Below are positions 26,390 through 34,527 of a stretch of DNA of 45,809 nucleotides, one piece after another (position 1 is the first letter of the stretch; each line of letters opens with the position of its first letter). This DNA comes from Hydrogenophaga sp. (GTDB taxonomy: Bacteria; Pseudomonadota; Gammaproteobacteria; Burkholderiales; Burkholderiaceae_C), in the NCBI RefSeq assembly GCF_026125825.1, contig NZ_JAHCKK010000030.1, positions 1-45,809 of the forward strand. Reading direction: 5' to 3'. The position numbers were made by a program, and so were the translations under genes. The notes below the pieces were generated by a model, which ran no database searches, had not been told where the DNA came from, and was given only the letters and a program-made list of their open reading frames with translations.

Positions 26390-26734
26390 TCTTGTCGGGA
26401 CCAGGGCAGTCCATATGGGCGCGCCGACTTCAAGCACTTCTGTGCGGCCAACAACCTCGAACCCAGCATGAGCAGGCGGCGTAACTGCTGGGACAATGCG
26501 GTTGCCGAGTCCTTCTTCAGCAGCCTGAAGCAGGATCGCATCCAGAAACGCATTTACAGGGTGCGGCAACTGCGCCGGGGCATGACTCCGCAGACCGCCA
26601 CGGGCCGCATTCCGGCCGGCCACCTCAAGGGCTGCTTCGAGGCCTTCTCCGAGCTCCACCGGGATTTCTCGCGCGCCCGGCGTGGCGAAGCGAACACCCA
26701 CATGCCCGGTCTGCCCAAAGGGCAGGACGGCTAA
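26390..26734 (+). pseudogene. IS3-family transposase (OrfB) fragment
   Basis: In one frame 26396-26579 reads DQGSPYGRADFKHFCAANN, then LEPSMSRRRNCWDNAVAE and SFFSSLKQDRIQKRIY. This is the C-terminal part of the integrase-like OrfB catalytic domain of IS3-family elements, including the glutamate of the DDE triad (AES). A TGA at 26387-26389 closes the frame upstream. After about 26580 the typical ending (F-Y-N...R-R-H-S...) is replaced by unrelated sequence up to the stop at 26732-26734. No OrfA or terminal inverted repeats were found. It is a decayed remnant marking past IS activity. Bases 26272-26389 upstream hold nothing I can identify. Confidence 0.85.
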
Positions 26735-27546
26735 GCCAGGCGTTCGATCAGCGCCATGGCCGCAGCGGGCGCGCGCTCCTTGGCGCCGCTGATGAAGTAC
26801 ATGAACACGTCCCGCGCCTGGGCTTTCGGGGCGGCGCCGCCGACACGCGGCACGTCGGCCGGCTCGCCGCCGGCGGCCCAGGTCTTCGCGGCCTGGGCCC
26901 AGCGGTCCAGCGCCTTGGGGGCATAGCCCGTTTTCACCTTCGGGTCGGTTCGCATCAGGCGCGCGTATACGAAATCGCCCGTCACATCGGCGAACGAGGG
27001 GTAGCCGTCGGAATCGGTGAACACGGTGGCGCAGCGGTGCTTGCGCGCCAGCGCAAGGTAGGCCGGGTCCAGGAAGCTCTGGTGGCGCACGTCCAGGGCG
27101 TGGCGCAGCGGCAGGCCATCGACCTCGCGCGGCAGCAGTTTCAGGAAAGCCTCGAAGTCCGCCGGATCGAACACCTTGGTGGGCGCGAACTGCCACACCA
27201 GCGGCCCGAGCTTGGGACCCAGTTCGCTCAGACCGCTGCCAATGAAACGCTCGATGGACTCGCCGGCCTCGGCCAGCACGCGGCGGTTGGTGGTGAAGCG
27301 GTTGGCCTTGAGCGAGAACACGAAGCCCTCGGGCGTTTCGTCGCGCCACTTGGCAAAGGTGGGCGGCTTGAAGGTGCTGTAGTAGGTGCCATTGACCTCG
27401 ATCGCGCTCAGCTGCGCGCTGGCGTAGGCCAGCTCCTTGCTGTGCGCGAGCCCCTTGGGGTAGAAGTTGTCGCGCCAGGGCTCGTAGGTCCAACCGCCCA
27501 CGCCCGAGCGGATCGCGCCCGAGGGCGCCTTCTTGCTGCTGGCCAT
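26731..27546 (-). CDS. DUF72 (YecE-like) protein
   Basis: The 271-residue protein matches the DUF72/YecE family, a TIM-barrel related to xylose isomerase-like folds. It has GVGGWTYEPWRDNFYPKGL at the start, AIEVNGTYY, FVFSLKANRF, LVWQFAP and a FVYARLM strand near the end. No biochemical role is established for the family. The ATG at 27546 is preceded by AGGAGAC, a good ribosome binding site; a longer in-frame start exists at 27657 but lacks homology. Its stop (26731-26733) overlaps the stop of the IS remnant frame by two bases, so the insertion junction lies right at its 3' end. Confidence 0.92.
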   Translation of the reverse strand: MASSKKAPSGAIRSGVGGWTYEPWRDNFYPKGLAHSKELAYASAQLSAIEVNGTYYSTFKPPTFAKWRDETPEGFVFSLKANRFTTNRRVLAEAGESIERFIGSGLSELGPKLGPLVWQFAPTKVFDPADFEAFLKLLPREVDGLPLRHALDVRHQSFLDPAYLALARKHRCATVFTDSDGYPSFADVTGDFVYARLMRTDPKVKTGYAPKALDRWAQAAKTWAAGGEPADVPRVGGAAPKAQARDVFMYFISGAKERAPAAAMALIERLA

Positions 27547-27641
27547 GCCGTCTCCTGCGGAAAAATCGTCTGCAACTCTACAAGAAGGGCCGCTCCAGAG
27601 GGGGCATTCCCCGGGCACGCCATTTGCCCCAGGGAGCCGGT

Positions 27642-28166
27642 ATGGCTCAGCTCCCACCCTCCCTCGAACGCGCCGTGCTGGCCGGCGATCCGTCGATCCG
27701 TGCCCGCAAGGTGGCGCTGCTGGTCGCGCACGGCATCGTCGGCAAAAGCGCCGTGGATCTGCACGCCACCCTGCTCGCCCTGGGAGCGCAGCCCTGTTAC
27801 GTGGCGCCCCGGATCGGTCCGGTGAGGACCGTCGACAGCGTGTTCATCGACGCGGACGCATCGCTGCAGAACGAACCCGGCTTTCTGTTCGACGCGCTGG
27901 CCCTGCCCGATGGCGGCGAAGGCGTGCAGGCCCTGGCGCGCGACAGCCACACGCTGGATTTCATCCGCGACCTGCACCGCAGCGGCAAGGCCATCCTGGC
28001 CTTGCCCGCGTCGGGCGCGCTGCTGGAGGCGGCCGGGGTCGCCCTGACCCTGCCCTCGGGGCAGGCGGACCCGGGACTGATCCTCGGCCACGACGTGACG
28101 GCCTTCGTGCAGGCCATCGTTCGCGACCGTCACCCCGGGCGCCACATCGACACGCCAGCCTCCTGA
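27642..28166 (+). CDS. orphan catalase HPII-type C-terminal (DJ-1/PfpI-like) domain protein
   Basis: The 174-residue protein reads PSIRARKVALLVAHGI, LLALGAQPCYVAPRIGPV, DADASLQNEPGFLFDALALP and ends with an AILALPASGALLEAAGV segment. This order matches the class I glutamine-amidotransferase-like C-terminal domain of large-subunit catalases (KatE/HPII). It begins just where that domain's linker would, and no catalase core lies upstream. The ATG at 27642 has AGGGAG at good spacing, so it looks like an expressed stand-alone gene rather than a passive stump. The nucleophile cysteine of true DJ-1/PfpI proteins is not at its usual place (ALPASGALL), as in HPII. Function unknown. Confidence 0.7.
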   Translation: MAQLPPSLERAVLAGDPSIRARKVALLVAHGIVGKSAVDLHATLLALGAQPCYVAPRIGPVRTVDSVFIDADASLQNEPGFLFDALALPDGGEGVQALARDSHTLDFIRDLHRSGKAILALPASGALLEAAGVALTLPSGQADPGLILGHDVTAFVQAIVRDRHPGRHIDTPAS

Positions 28167-28272
28167 GCCCGCGCCGGTGGTCCGGGCGGGCCGTTACCAT
28201 GGTCATCTTTCGCCGCCGGCCCCGGGCCGCGCGATCGCCGTGGACCTCCACCCGCCCCTCTTCGCCACCGCC

Positions 28273-29016
28273 ATGACCGCACCCCACCCCTTGTCACCCG
28301 CGATGGCGCCCACCGGCCGCCTGCGCGCTTCGATCAACCTGGGCAACCCCCTGCTTGCCAACCGCCACCCCGCCACCGGACAGCCGTTCGGCGTTTCCGT
28401 GGACCTCGCGCACCAGCTGGCCCAGCGGCTGGGCGTCGGGATCGAGCTGGTCGTGTTCGACACGGCGGGCCAATCGGTGGCGGCCGTGAAGACCGGCGCG
28501 GCCGATGTCGGCTTCTTCGCGATCGACCCGCTGCGCGGCGAGGGCATCGCGTTCACCGCGCCGTATGTGTTGATCGAAGGCAGCTACCTCGTGCGCAACG
28601 AGTCCCCGCTGCAGGGCAACGACGAGGTGGACCGGCCTGGCACGCGGGTCACCGTGGGCAAGGGCAGCGCCTACGACCTGTTTCTCACGCGCGAGCTTCG
28701 GCACGCGCAGATCGTGCGCGCGGCCAGTTCGCAGGCCGTGGTCGATGAGTTCCTGCGCCAGGGGCTGGAGGTGGCCGCCGGCGTGCGTCAGCAGCTGGAG
28801 CACGACCAGCAACGCCATCCCGGCCTGCGGCTGTTGCCCGGCCGCTTCATGGTGATCCAGCAGGCCATGGGCCTGCCCAGTGACCGCGGTGCCGACGCGG
28901 CGCGCTACCTGCATGGTTTCGTGGAAGACATGAAGGCGTCGGGCTCGGTGGCGGCCTCCCTGAACCAGCACGGCATCCAGGGCGCCTCGGTGGCCCCCGC
29001 CGCCACCGCCCCATGA
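28273..29016 (+). CDS. family 3 solute-binding domain protein without signal peptide
   Basis: The 247-residue protein matches amino-acid-type (SBP_bac_3) binding domains: GRLRASINLGNPLLANR, FGVSVDLAHQLAQRLGV, AVKTGAADVGFFAIDP, IAFTAPYVLIEGSYLV and VTVGKGSAYDLFL. These are hallmarks of PBP-type lobes that bind polar amino acids. There is no hydrophobic signal sequence at any candidate start (28273 or 28303; a GTG at 28177 does not add one), so it should be cytoplasmic. No permease or ATPase is nearby. Its stop overlaps the start of the MscS-like gene by ATGA, implying coupled translation. It could be a ligand sensor rather than a transporter part. Confidence 0.78.
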   Translation: MTAPHPLSPAMAPTGRLRASINLGNPLLANRHPATGQPFGVSVDLAHQLAQRLGVGIELVVFDTAGQSVAAVKTGAADVGFFAIDPLRGEGIAFTAPYVLIEGSYLVRNESPLQGNDEVDRPGTRVTVGKGSAYDLFLTRELRHAQIVRAASSQAVVDEFLRQGLEVAAGVRQQLEHDQQRHPGLRLLPGRFMVIQQAMGLPSDRGADAARYLHGFVEDMKASGSVAASLNQHGIQGASVAPAATAP

Positions 29017-29588
29017 AAGACTTTCTCCCCGCCTACGCCCATCCTTTCATCGACGTCATCGTGATCGCGCTGCAAATGGCGCTGATCGTCTTCGTGGCGC
29101 TGCTGCTGCGCTCGCTGCTGCACCGCCTCATCACCCGCGTGGGTGAAGACAAGCGCCTGCCGCTGGAGCTGGTGATCGGTGGCCGGCGCGTGGTGACTTT
29201 CCTGCTGTTTGGCGCCGCCCTGCTGCTGGTGCTGGACCGCGTGGGCGTCTCCGGCATGGTGATCTGGACCGCCTTCACCGGCTTCGCCGCCGTGGGTGCC
29301 ATCGCGTTCTTCGCGGCCTGGAGCGTGCTCTCCAACATCTTTTGCGCGGTGCTGATCTTCACGTCGCGCCCGTTCGGCCTGCGCGACCGCATCGAGCTGC
29401 TCGAAGGCGGCGACAAGCCCGGCCTGGCAGGCGAGGTGATGGACATCAACCTGATCTACACCACGCTGCGCGAAGACACCGGGGGCGATGCCGAGCCCTC
29501 TTACCTGCGCGTGCCCAACAGCCTGTTCTTCCAGCGCACCACGCGCCTGCGCACGCGCGAGTCGGTGGTGCGTTCGCTGCTGGACTGA
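29013..29588 (+). CDS. small MscS-family mechanosensitive channel
   Basis: The 191-residue protein has transmembrane helices at about 12-36 and 57-78, then the pore helix region (AAVGAIAFFAAWSVLSNIF, about 90-109) and a beta-domain with FGLRDRIELLEGG and YLRVPNSLFFQ. This is the core of the MscS fold. At 191 residues it is shorter than E. coli MscS (286) and lacks most of the C-terminal alpha-beta cage. It should form a homo-oligomeric channel that opens under membrane tension. It is translationally coupled to the solute-binding protein upstream and ends 7 bases from the convergent sugar kinase gene. Confidence 0.88.
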   Translation: MKDFLPAYAHPFIDVIVIALQMALIVFVALLLRSLLHRLITRVGEDKRLPLELVIGGRRVVTFLLFGAALLLVLDRVGVSGMVIWTAFTGFAAVGAIAFFAAWSVLSNIFCAVLIFTSRPFGLRDRIELLEGGDKPGLAGEVMDINLIYTTLREDTGGDAEPSYLRVPNSLFFQRTTRLRTRESVVRSLLD

Positions 29589-29595
29589 GCGGCGC

Positions 29596-30555
29596 TCAGG
29601 GCCGCGCGGCCGCGAGCACTTCGCGCACGCGCGCAGCGTGCGGGATCGGCGCCACCGCTCCATAGCCCTCGGTGGAGAGCGCCGCCACCGTGGCGGCGTA
29701 GCGCCCGGCGGTGGGCAGATCGTCGCCCGCTACCAGCCGCGCCACGAAGGCACCGCCGAAGGCATCGCCCGCACCGGTGGCGTCCACCGGCTGGCAGCGC
29801 GCGGGCGCGATGCGGTGGCGCTCACTGGCCGTGGCCACGATGGCACCCTGCTCGCCCATCTTGAGCGCCACGGTCTTCGCGCCCAGGCGAAGGCAGTGGT
29901 CCACCAGCGCGTCGGGGTCTCGCAGGCCGGTGATGGCGACCACATCGTCGTAGCTGGGCAGGCAGATGTCGCTCAGGCCGATGACGTCCGTCATGACCGC
30001 GCGCGCCCGCTGCACCGACCACAGCTTGAGCCGCAGGTTGGTGTCGAACGACACCCAGGCCCCGGCCGCGCGTGCGCATTCGATGGCGGCGTAGCCGGCG
30101 TCGCACGCACTGGGCGAGATCGCCAGCGAAATGCCCGAGAGGTGCAGCACCTTCGCGGTTTCGATCGGCGCGCGCGGCAGCGTGGCCGGCGCAAGCCGGC
30201 TCGCGGCCGAGCCGCTGCGAAAGAAGCTGAAGTGGTGGCCGCCTTCATCGTGGGTGACGAAATAGATGGCGCTGAAGGCCGCCGGGTCGGTGAGCACGTG
30301 GCGGTGGTCCACGCCCTCCTCGTCCCACAGGCGGCGCAACAGGGCGCCATAGGGGTCGTCGCCCAGCGCGCTCACGTAGGCCACGCGCGCGCCCTGGCGG
30401 GCGGCGGCGATAGCGAAGTTGGAGGTGTCGCCGCCAAAGCCCTGCAGGTAGCTGCGCCCCCCGTTCTCCCCGGTCTGGTTGAACTCCACCATGGCCTCGC
30501 CCAGGGCCACGATCTGCGCGGCCCCCGTGCGGCCTGGCGCCTCAGATGCGGCCAT
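29596..30555 (-). CDS. PfkB-family sugar kinase, 2-keto-3-deoxygluconate kinase-like
   Basis: The 319-residue kinase has an N-terminal sugar-binding motif (GEAMVEFNQ, GFGGDTSNFAIAAARQG), FDTNLRLKLW (170-179) and the catalytic DATGAGDAFGGAF with base D264. The RLKLW segment is typical of KdgK-type kinases acting on keto-deoxy sugar acids. It is the last gene of the TRAP operon and overlaps the RraA-family gene by 14 bases. In context it would phosphorylate a sugar acid produced by the upstream enzymes. The precise substrate is not determinable from sequence. Confidence 0.9.
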   Translation of the reverse strand: MAASEAPGRTGAAQIVALGEAMVEFNQTGENGGRSYLQGFGGDTSNFAIAAARQGARVAYVSALGDDPYGALLRRLWDEEGVDHRHVLTDPAAFSAIYFVTHDEGGHHFSFFRSGSAASRLAPATLPRAPIETAKVLHLSGISLAISPSACDAGYAAIECARAAGAWVSFDTNLRLKLWSVQRARAVMTDVIGLSDICLPSYDDVVAITGLRDPDALVDHCLRLGAKTVALKMGEQGAIVATASERHRIAPARCQPVDATGAGDAFGGAFVARLVAGDDLPTAGRYAATVAALSTEGYGAVAPIPHAARVREVLAAARP

Positions 30556-31201
30556 ATTTGGCCAGCCCCTTGCGCAGCGACTTCTCGGCCATGATCAGCC
30601 TGGCCTGCTCCAGTTCGCGCTCGTCGATCTCGCGCGCGGCCGCCAGCACCTCGGCCGCCATGGCGCGCGGGACCACGACCACACCATCCACATCGCCCAC
30701 CATGATGTCGCCCGGATGCACCAGGATGCCGCCCACGCGCACCGGCACCTGCGAGGCCACCGTGCGGAAGCGGCCCAGCGTGGTGCCGGGACTCACGTCG
30801 CGGGCGTACACCGGAAAGCCGTAGTCGCGCCGGATCTCGGTGAGGTCGCGCACGCCGCCATCGAGCACCGCGCCCGCATGGCCGTTGGCCACCGCACCGG
30901 CCGTCATGAGGCCGCCCCACACCGCCACGTCGGGCTGGCCGCCGTCGATGGAGATCACGATCACGCTGCCCGGTTCGGCCTCGTCGATCAGGTCCAGCGC
31001 GTGCTGGGGCGGCACGAACTCGTCGGTCGCCGATTCAAGCACCGTCGCAGCCGGGCCGCAGAGGCGCTTGTCGTTGATGCGCGGCTTGATCGGCGTGTCC
31101 ATGTAGCCCCGCTGGCCGCAGACCTTGTCCACCGCGTCGGCCACCGAGGCCACGGCCACTTGGTTGAAGCCGTCGACCAGCTCCTGCAATTCCTTGTTCA
31201 T
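30542..31201 (-). CDS. RraA-family protein (probable aldolase/decarboxylase)
   Basis: The 219-residue protein is of the RraA/4-hydroxy-4-methyl-2-oxoglutarate aldolase superfamily. It has ASVADAVDK near the start, GGLMTAGAVANGHAGAVLDG, and the metal/substrate motif DGGVRDLTEI with the conserved R-D pair. Members with this pair cleave or decarboxylate 2-keto acids with a divalent metal, whereas true RraA inhibits RNase E. The operon context (transporter, dehydrogenase, kinase) favours an enzyme. It follows the dehydrogenase by 24 bases. Length fits the family (about 210-235). Confidence 0.88.
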   Translation of the reverse strand: MNKELQELVDGFNQVAVASVADAVDKVCGQRGYMDTPIKPRINDKRLCGPAATVLESATDEFVPPQHALDLIDEAEPGSVIVISIDGGQPDVAVWGGLMTAGAVANGHAGAVLDGGVRDLTEIRRDYGFPVYARDVSPGTTLGRFRTVASQVPVRVGGILVHPGDIMVGDVDGVVVVPRAMAAEVLAAAREIDERELEQARLIMAEKSLRKGLAKYGRI

Positions 31202-31225
31202 CGTTTCTCCGTTCTGTCAAAAAAG

Positions 31226-32194
31226 TCACCAGCGGTTGAGCCAGTGCAAGGGTTCTTCTCCGCGCAGGACGCGCACCGCCTCCTGCGCCGTCTTGAGCTG
31301 CAGCTCGCGCATGGCCTCTTCGCTGTACCAGCCCATGTGGTTGGTCACGACCACGTTGTCCAGCCCGAACAGCGGGTGCGCGCCCGGCGGCTCCTGCTCG
31401 AAGACGTCCAGCCCCGCACCCAGGATGCGTCGCTCGCGCAGGGCCTCGTACAGCGCCTGCGTGTCCACCAGCCCGCCGCGCGCCGTGTTCACCAGGATGG
31501 CGGTGGGCCGCATGAGCGCGATGCGCCGCGCGTCCACCATGTGTTTCGTCTGCGCGTTCAGCGGCGCGTGCAGCGAGATCACGTCGGCCTCGGCAAACAG
31601 GGTGTCGAGGTCGGTGTGTTCCACCCCCGCCGGCATGTCGGTCTTGGGGTCGTGCACCAGCACGCGGCCAAAACCGAAGCCAGCGAGCTTCTCCAGCGTC
31701 ATGCGCGCAATGCGGCCAAAGCCCACCAGGCCCAGCGTGCGCCCGCGCAGCCGAAACATGGGCTGCAGCACACCGGTGGACCAGCGGCCCGCGCGCACCT
31801 CGGCGTCGTGCAGGCCGATGCGGCGCGAAACGGCCAGCGCCAGCGCCACGGCCTGCGAGCTGACCTCGTCGGTGCCGTAGTCCGGCACGTTGGCCACCTT
31901 GATGCCGCGCTCGCGCGCGGCGGCCTGGTCGATGTTGTCCACGCCAATGCCGTAGCGGATCACCGCGCGGCAACGGGTCATGGCGTCGATCACCCGGCGC
32001 GACACCGGCGACTCCCGCACCAGCACCACGTCGGCGTCGGCCACCGAGGCCGCCGCCGCGTTTTCATCGCGGCGGCAGGGGCGCACCTCGAAGCGCGCGC
32101 CTTCGGCGCCCAGCAGGGCCTCTTCCTGGTCGTAGGCGGCGTAGCCGTCGTCCAGGGCCACCACCAGGCGGTCTTTCTTCGCCGCGTCGCTCAC
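31226..32194 (-). CDS. D-isomer-specific 2-hydroxyacid dehydrogenase (C-terminal-binding-protein-like)
   Basis: The 322-residue NAD-dependent enzyme has the dinucleotide fold GLVGFGRIARMTLEKLAGFG, the substrate arginine in NTARGGLVD, the glutamate in LDVFEQEPP and the catalytic histidine in VVTNHMGWYSEEA. The last matches the CtBP-like subgroup (H-x-G-W-Y-S). It should reduce or oxidise a 2-keto/2-hydroxy acid. Start is a GTG at 32194 that overlaps the TGA of the TRAP binding-protein gene (GTGA), a sign of coupling; homology begins here. It sits between uptake genes and the RraA-like enzyme, consistent with being the first catabolic step. Confidence 0.9.
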   Translation of the reverse strand: MSDAAKKDRLVVALDDGYAAYDQEEALLGAEGARFEVRPCRRDENAAAASVADADVVLVRESPVSRRVIDAMTRCRAVIRYGIGVDNIDQAAARERGIKVANVPDYGTDEVSSQAVALALAVSRRIGLHDAEVRAGRWSTGVLQPMFRLRGRTLGLVGFGRIARMTLEKLAGFGFGRVLVHDPKTDMPAGVEHTDLDTLFAEADVISLHAPLNAQTKHMVDARRIALMRPTAILVNTARGGLVDTQALYEALRERRILGAGLDVFEQEPPGAHPLFGLDNVVVTNHMGWYSEEAMRELQLKTAQEAVRVLRGEEPLHWLNRW

Positions 32195-33192
32195 TTGCGC
32201 GTCGCCTCCACGGCCTTGAACAGCGCGTCCACGTAGTTCTTGCCGATGTCGCCTTCGGCCCATTGACGCACGGGCGGCTGGGCCAGCCTGCGGAACTCGG
32301 CGATCTGAGCGGCGGTGGGTTCATAGACCTGCATGCCCACGCCTTCCAGAATCTTCCTGGCGCTCTTGTCCTGATCGGCGGTCATCTTGCGATGAATGGC
32401 CATGGCCTTTTGGACGCCTTCGTTGACGGCCTTCTTCTCCACCTCGCTCAGGCGGGTGTAGAAGCGGTCGTTGACAAGGTAGCCGTGCACCGACCACACA
32501 TGCCCGTCGAGCGTGGCGTACTTCTGGTGCTGGTAGAGGCTGGCGGCAAGGATGTTGGTCACGCCGTTTTCCTGACCGTCCACCACCTTCTGCTGCAAGG
32601 CCGTCGGCAGCTCGCCCCACGGAATGGCGGAGGCCGAGGCGCCCAGCGATTCAACCAGGGCCTTGAACACCGGCGAGGGCTGGATGCGGATCTTCATGCC
32701 CTTCATGTCGGCCGGCGTCTGGATCGGGCGCAGGCTGTTGGTGAAGTGGCGCACACCGTTGTCGGCAAATCCCAGCGCACGGATGCCCGTCTTCTTGATC
32801 ATGTCATCCGAAAAGCCTTGCAGCCAGGACGAGTCGTACACGCGCCAGGCATGCTCGTGGTTGTCGTACAGGAAAGGAATGCCCAGCACGCCGATGGGCT
32901 TGTGCACGGTGCCGATGGCGCCGTCGTGTGCCACGGCCATCTCCAGCGTGCCCAGGCGCAGGGCTTCCATGGTGGGCTGGTCCTTGCCGAACTGGCCCGC
33001 CGGGAAGATCTCGACCTTGAGCGAGCCATTGGTGGCCTTTTCGACATGGTCCTTGAAAGCCAGCGCGGCCACGTGCTTGGGCTGGTCGTCCTTGGCCGGC
33101 TGGAAGTGGGCGTACTTGATCACTTTCTGCGCGTGCGCTGCGGGCAGCAGCAGGGCCAGGCCCATCACAGCGACAAGGGTCTTGAATTTCAT
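32191..33192 (-). CDS. TRAP transporter solute-binding protein (DctP type)
   Basis: The 333-residue precursor has a Sec signal peptide (MKFKTLVAVMGLALLLPAAH, cleavage near AHA-Q) and the DctP fold: YAHFQPAKDDQPKHVAALAF, FPAGQFGKDQPTMEALRLG, and the conserved arginine region MKGMKIRIQPSPVF that binds the ligand carboxylate. It captures an organic acid in the periplasm for the DctQM pair encoded upstream. The ligand is probably a sugar acid, from the catabolic genes downstream. It starts 45 bases after dctM, with GGAGACC ahead of the ATG. Confidence 0.94.
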   Translation of the reverse strand: MKFKTLVAVMGLALLLPAAHAQKVIKYAHFQPAKDDQPKHVAALAFKDHVEKATNGSLKVEIFPAGQFGKDQPTMEALRLGTLEMAVAHDGAIGTVHKPIGVLGIPFLYDNHEHAWRVYDSSWLQGFSDDMIKKTGIRALGFADNGVRHFTNSLRPIQTPADMKGMKIRIQPSPVFKALVESLGASASAIPWGELPTALQQKVVDGQENGVTNILAASLYQHQKYATLDGHVWSVHGYLVNDRFYTRLSEVEKKAVNEGVQKAMAIHRKMTADQDKSARKILEGVGMQVYEPTAAQIAEFRRLAQPPVRQWAEGDIGKNYVDALFKAVEATRK

Positions 33193-33237
33193 GGCGAAGG
33201 TCTCCTTTGTGGTTGGGGAAAAGCGGAACGTCGGCGG

Positions 33238-34527
33238 TCAGCGCGCGTAGCCGAAGAGGCTGGGCACAAAAGTGCTCAAGGACGGGATGAGCACCACCGC
33301 GAGCAGCACCACCAGCAAGGCGGCCAGCAGGGGCAGGATGGCCCGTGTGAGTTCTTCCAGCCGCAGCCGCGCCACCGAACTCATGACGAACAACACCCCG
33401 CCGACCGGGGGCGTGGCCAGCCCGATCGTGAGGTTGAGCACGATGGCCATGGCAAAGTGAAGCGGGTGGATGCCGAACTGGTCGGACAGCGGTGCCAGCA
33501 CCGGCACCAGGATGATCACCGCCGGCAGCGTGTCGATGAACAGGCCGCAGACGAGCACGAACACCATCACGATCAGCATGATGGTCACGGGGTCCGTGGT
33601 CATGCCGCCAATGGCCGCGCCGATGGTCTGGGGAATCTGCAGCAGGGTGAGCAGCCAGGCGAACAGCGAGGCCATCGACACGATGATGAGCGCCGCCGAG
33701 GTGACCAGGCCGCTTTGCAGCAGCACGCGGGCAATGATGCGGGCGTTGAGCGTGCGCGTGACGAACAGGCCGATGAAGAGCGCGTAGAACACCGCCACGG
33801 CCGATGCCTCGGTGGGTGTGAACAGGCCGGTGAGGATGCCGGCGATGATGATGGCCGGCATCAGCAGCACCGGGGTGGCCTTCCACAGCGCGAGCAGGCG
33901 CACCTTCCAGCCCGGTGCCTTGCCCACGGTGCCGTAGCCGCGCCTGACCGACAGATAGTGGTTCATCGCCATCAGTGCCACGCCCATCAGCAGGCCCGGG
34001 ACCACGCCGGCCAGGAACAGCCCGGCCACGGTGACGCGGTTGTCGGTGAGCGCATAGATCACCATCACGATGGAGGGCGGAATGATCGGGCCGATGACCG
34101 CCGTGGCCGCCGACAGCGCGGCCGCGTAGGCCTTGTCGTAACCGCTGCGCGTCATCATGCGGGTCTCGACCGCGCCAGGGCCCGCCGCGTCGGCCAGGGC
34201 CGAGCCGCTGATGCCGGCGAACATGACCGAGGTGACCACGTTCACGTGGCCCATGCCACCGCGCACGTGCCCCACCATGGCGCCCGCGAAGCGCAGCAGC
34301 GCGGTCGTGATGCCACTGGCCGTCATCAGGTCGGCGGCCAGGATGAAGAACGGCACGGCCATCAAGGGGAAGCTGTTGATGCCGTCGAAAAAGCGCTGTG
34401 GCACCGACAAGAGGGAGAGGTTGCCATCGACCACCAGCGCGAGCAGGCCCGCGCCGCCCATGGCCAGCGCGATCGGCACACCGATGACCAGGCTGACGAC
34501 AAAGACGATGAAGAGCACGGCACTCAT
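33238..34527 (-). CDS. TRAP transporter large permease (DctM type)
   Basis: The 429-residue protein has about twelve hydrophobic segments and the DctM signatures GISGSALADAAGPGAVE (about 103-119) and IIPPSIVMVIYA. It uses the sodium gradient to move the solute handed over by the DctP protein. The ATG at 34527 overlaps the TGA of the small permease gene (ATGA), as is usual in TRAP operons. The binding protein follows after 45 bases. Confidence 0.95.
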   Translation of the reverse strand: MSAVLFIVFVVSLVIGVPIALAMGGAGLLALVVDGNLSLLSVPQRFFDGINSFPLMAVPFFILAADLMTASGITTALLRFAGAMVGHVRGGMGHVNVVTSVMFAGISGSALADAAGPGAVETRMMTRSGYDKAYAAALSAATAVIGPIIPPSIVMVIYALTDNRVTVAGLFLAGVVPGLLMGVALMAMNHYLSVRRGYGTVGKAPGWKVRLLALWKATPVLLMPAIIIAGILTGLFTPTEASAVAVFYALFIGLFVTRTLNARIIARVLLQSGLVTSAALIIVSMASLFAWLLTLLQIPQTIGAAIGGMTTDPVTIMLIVMVFVLVCGLFIDTLPAVIILVPVLAPLSDQFGIHPLHFAMAIVLNLTIGLATPPVGGVLFVMSSVARLRLEELTRAILPLLAALLVVLLAVVLIPSLSTFVPSLFGYAR

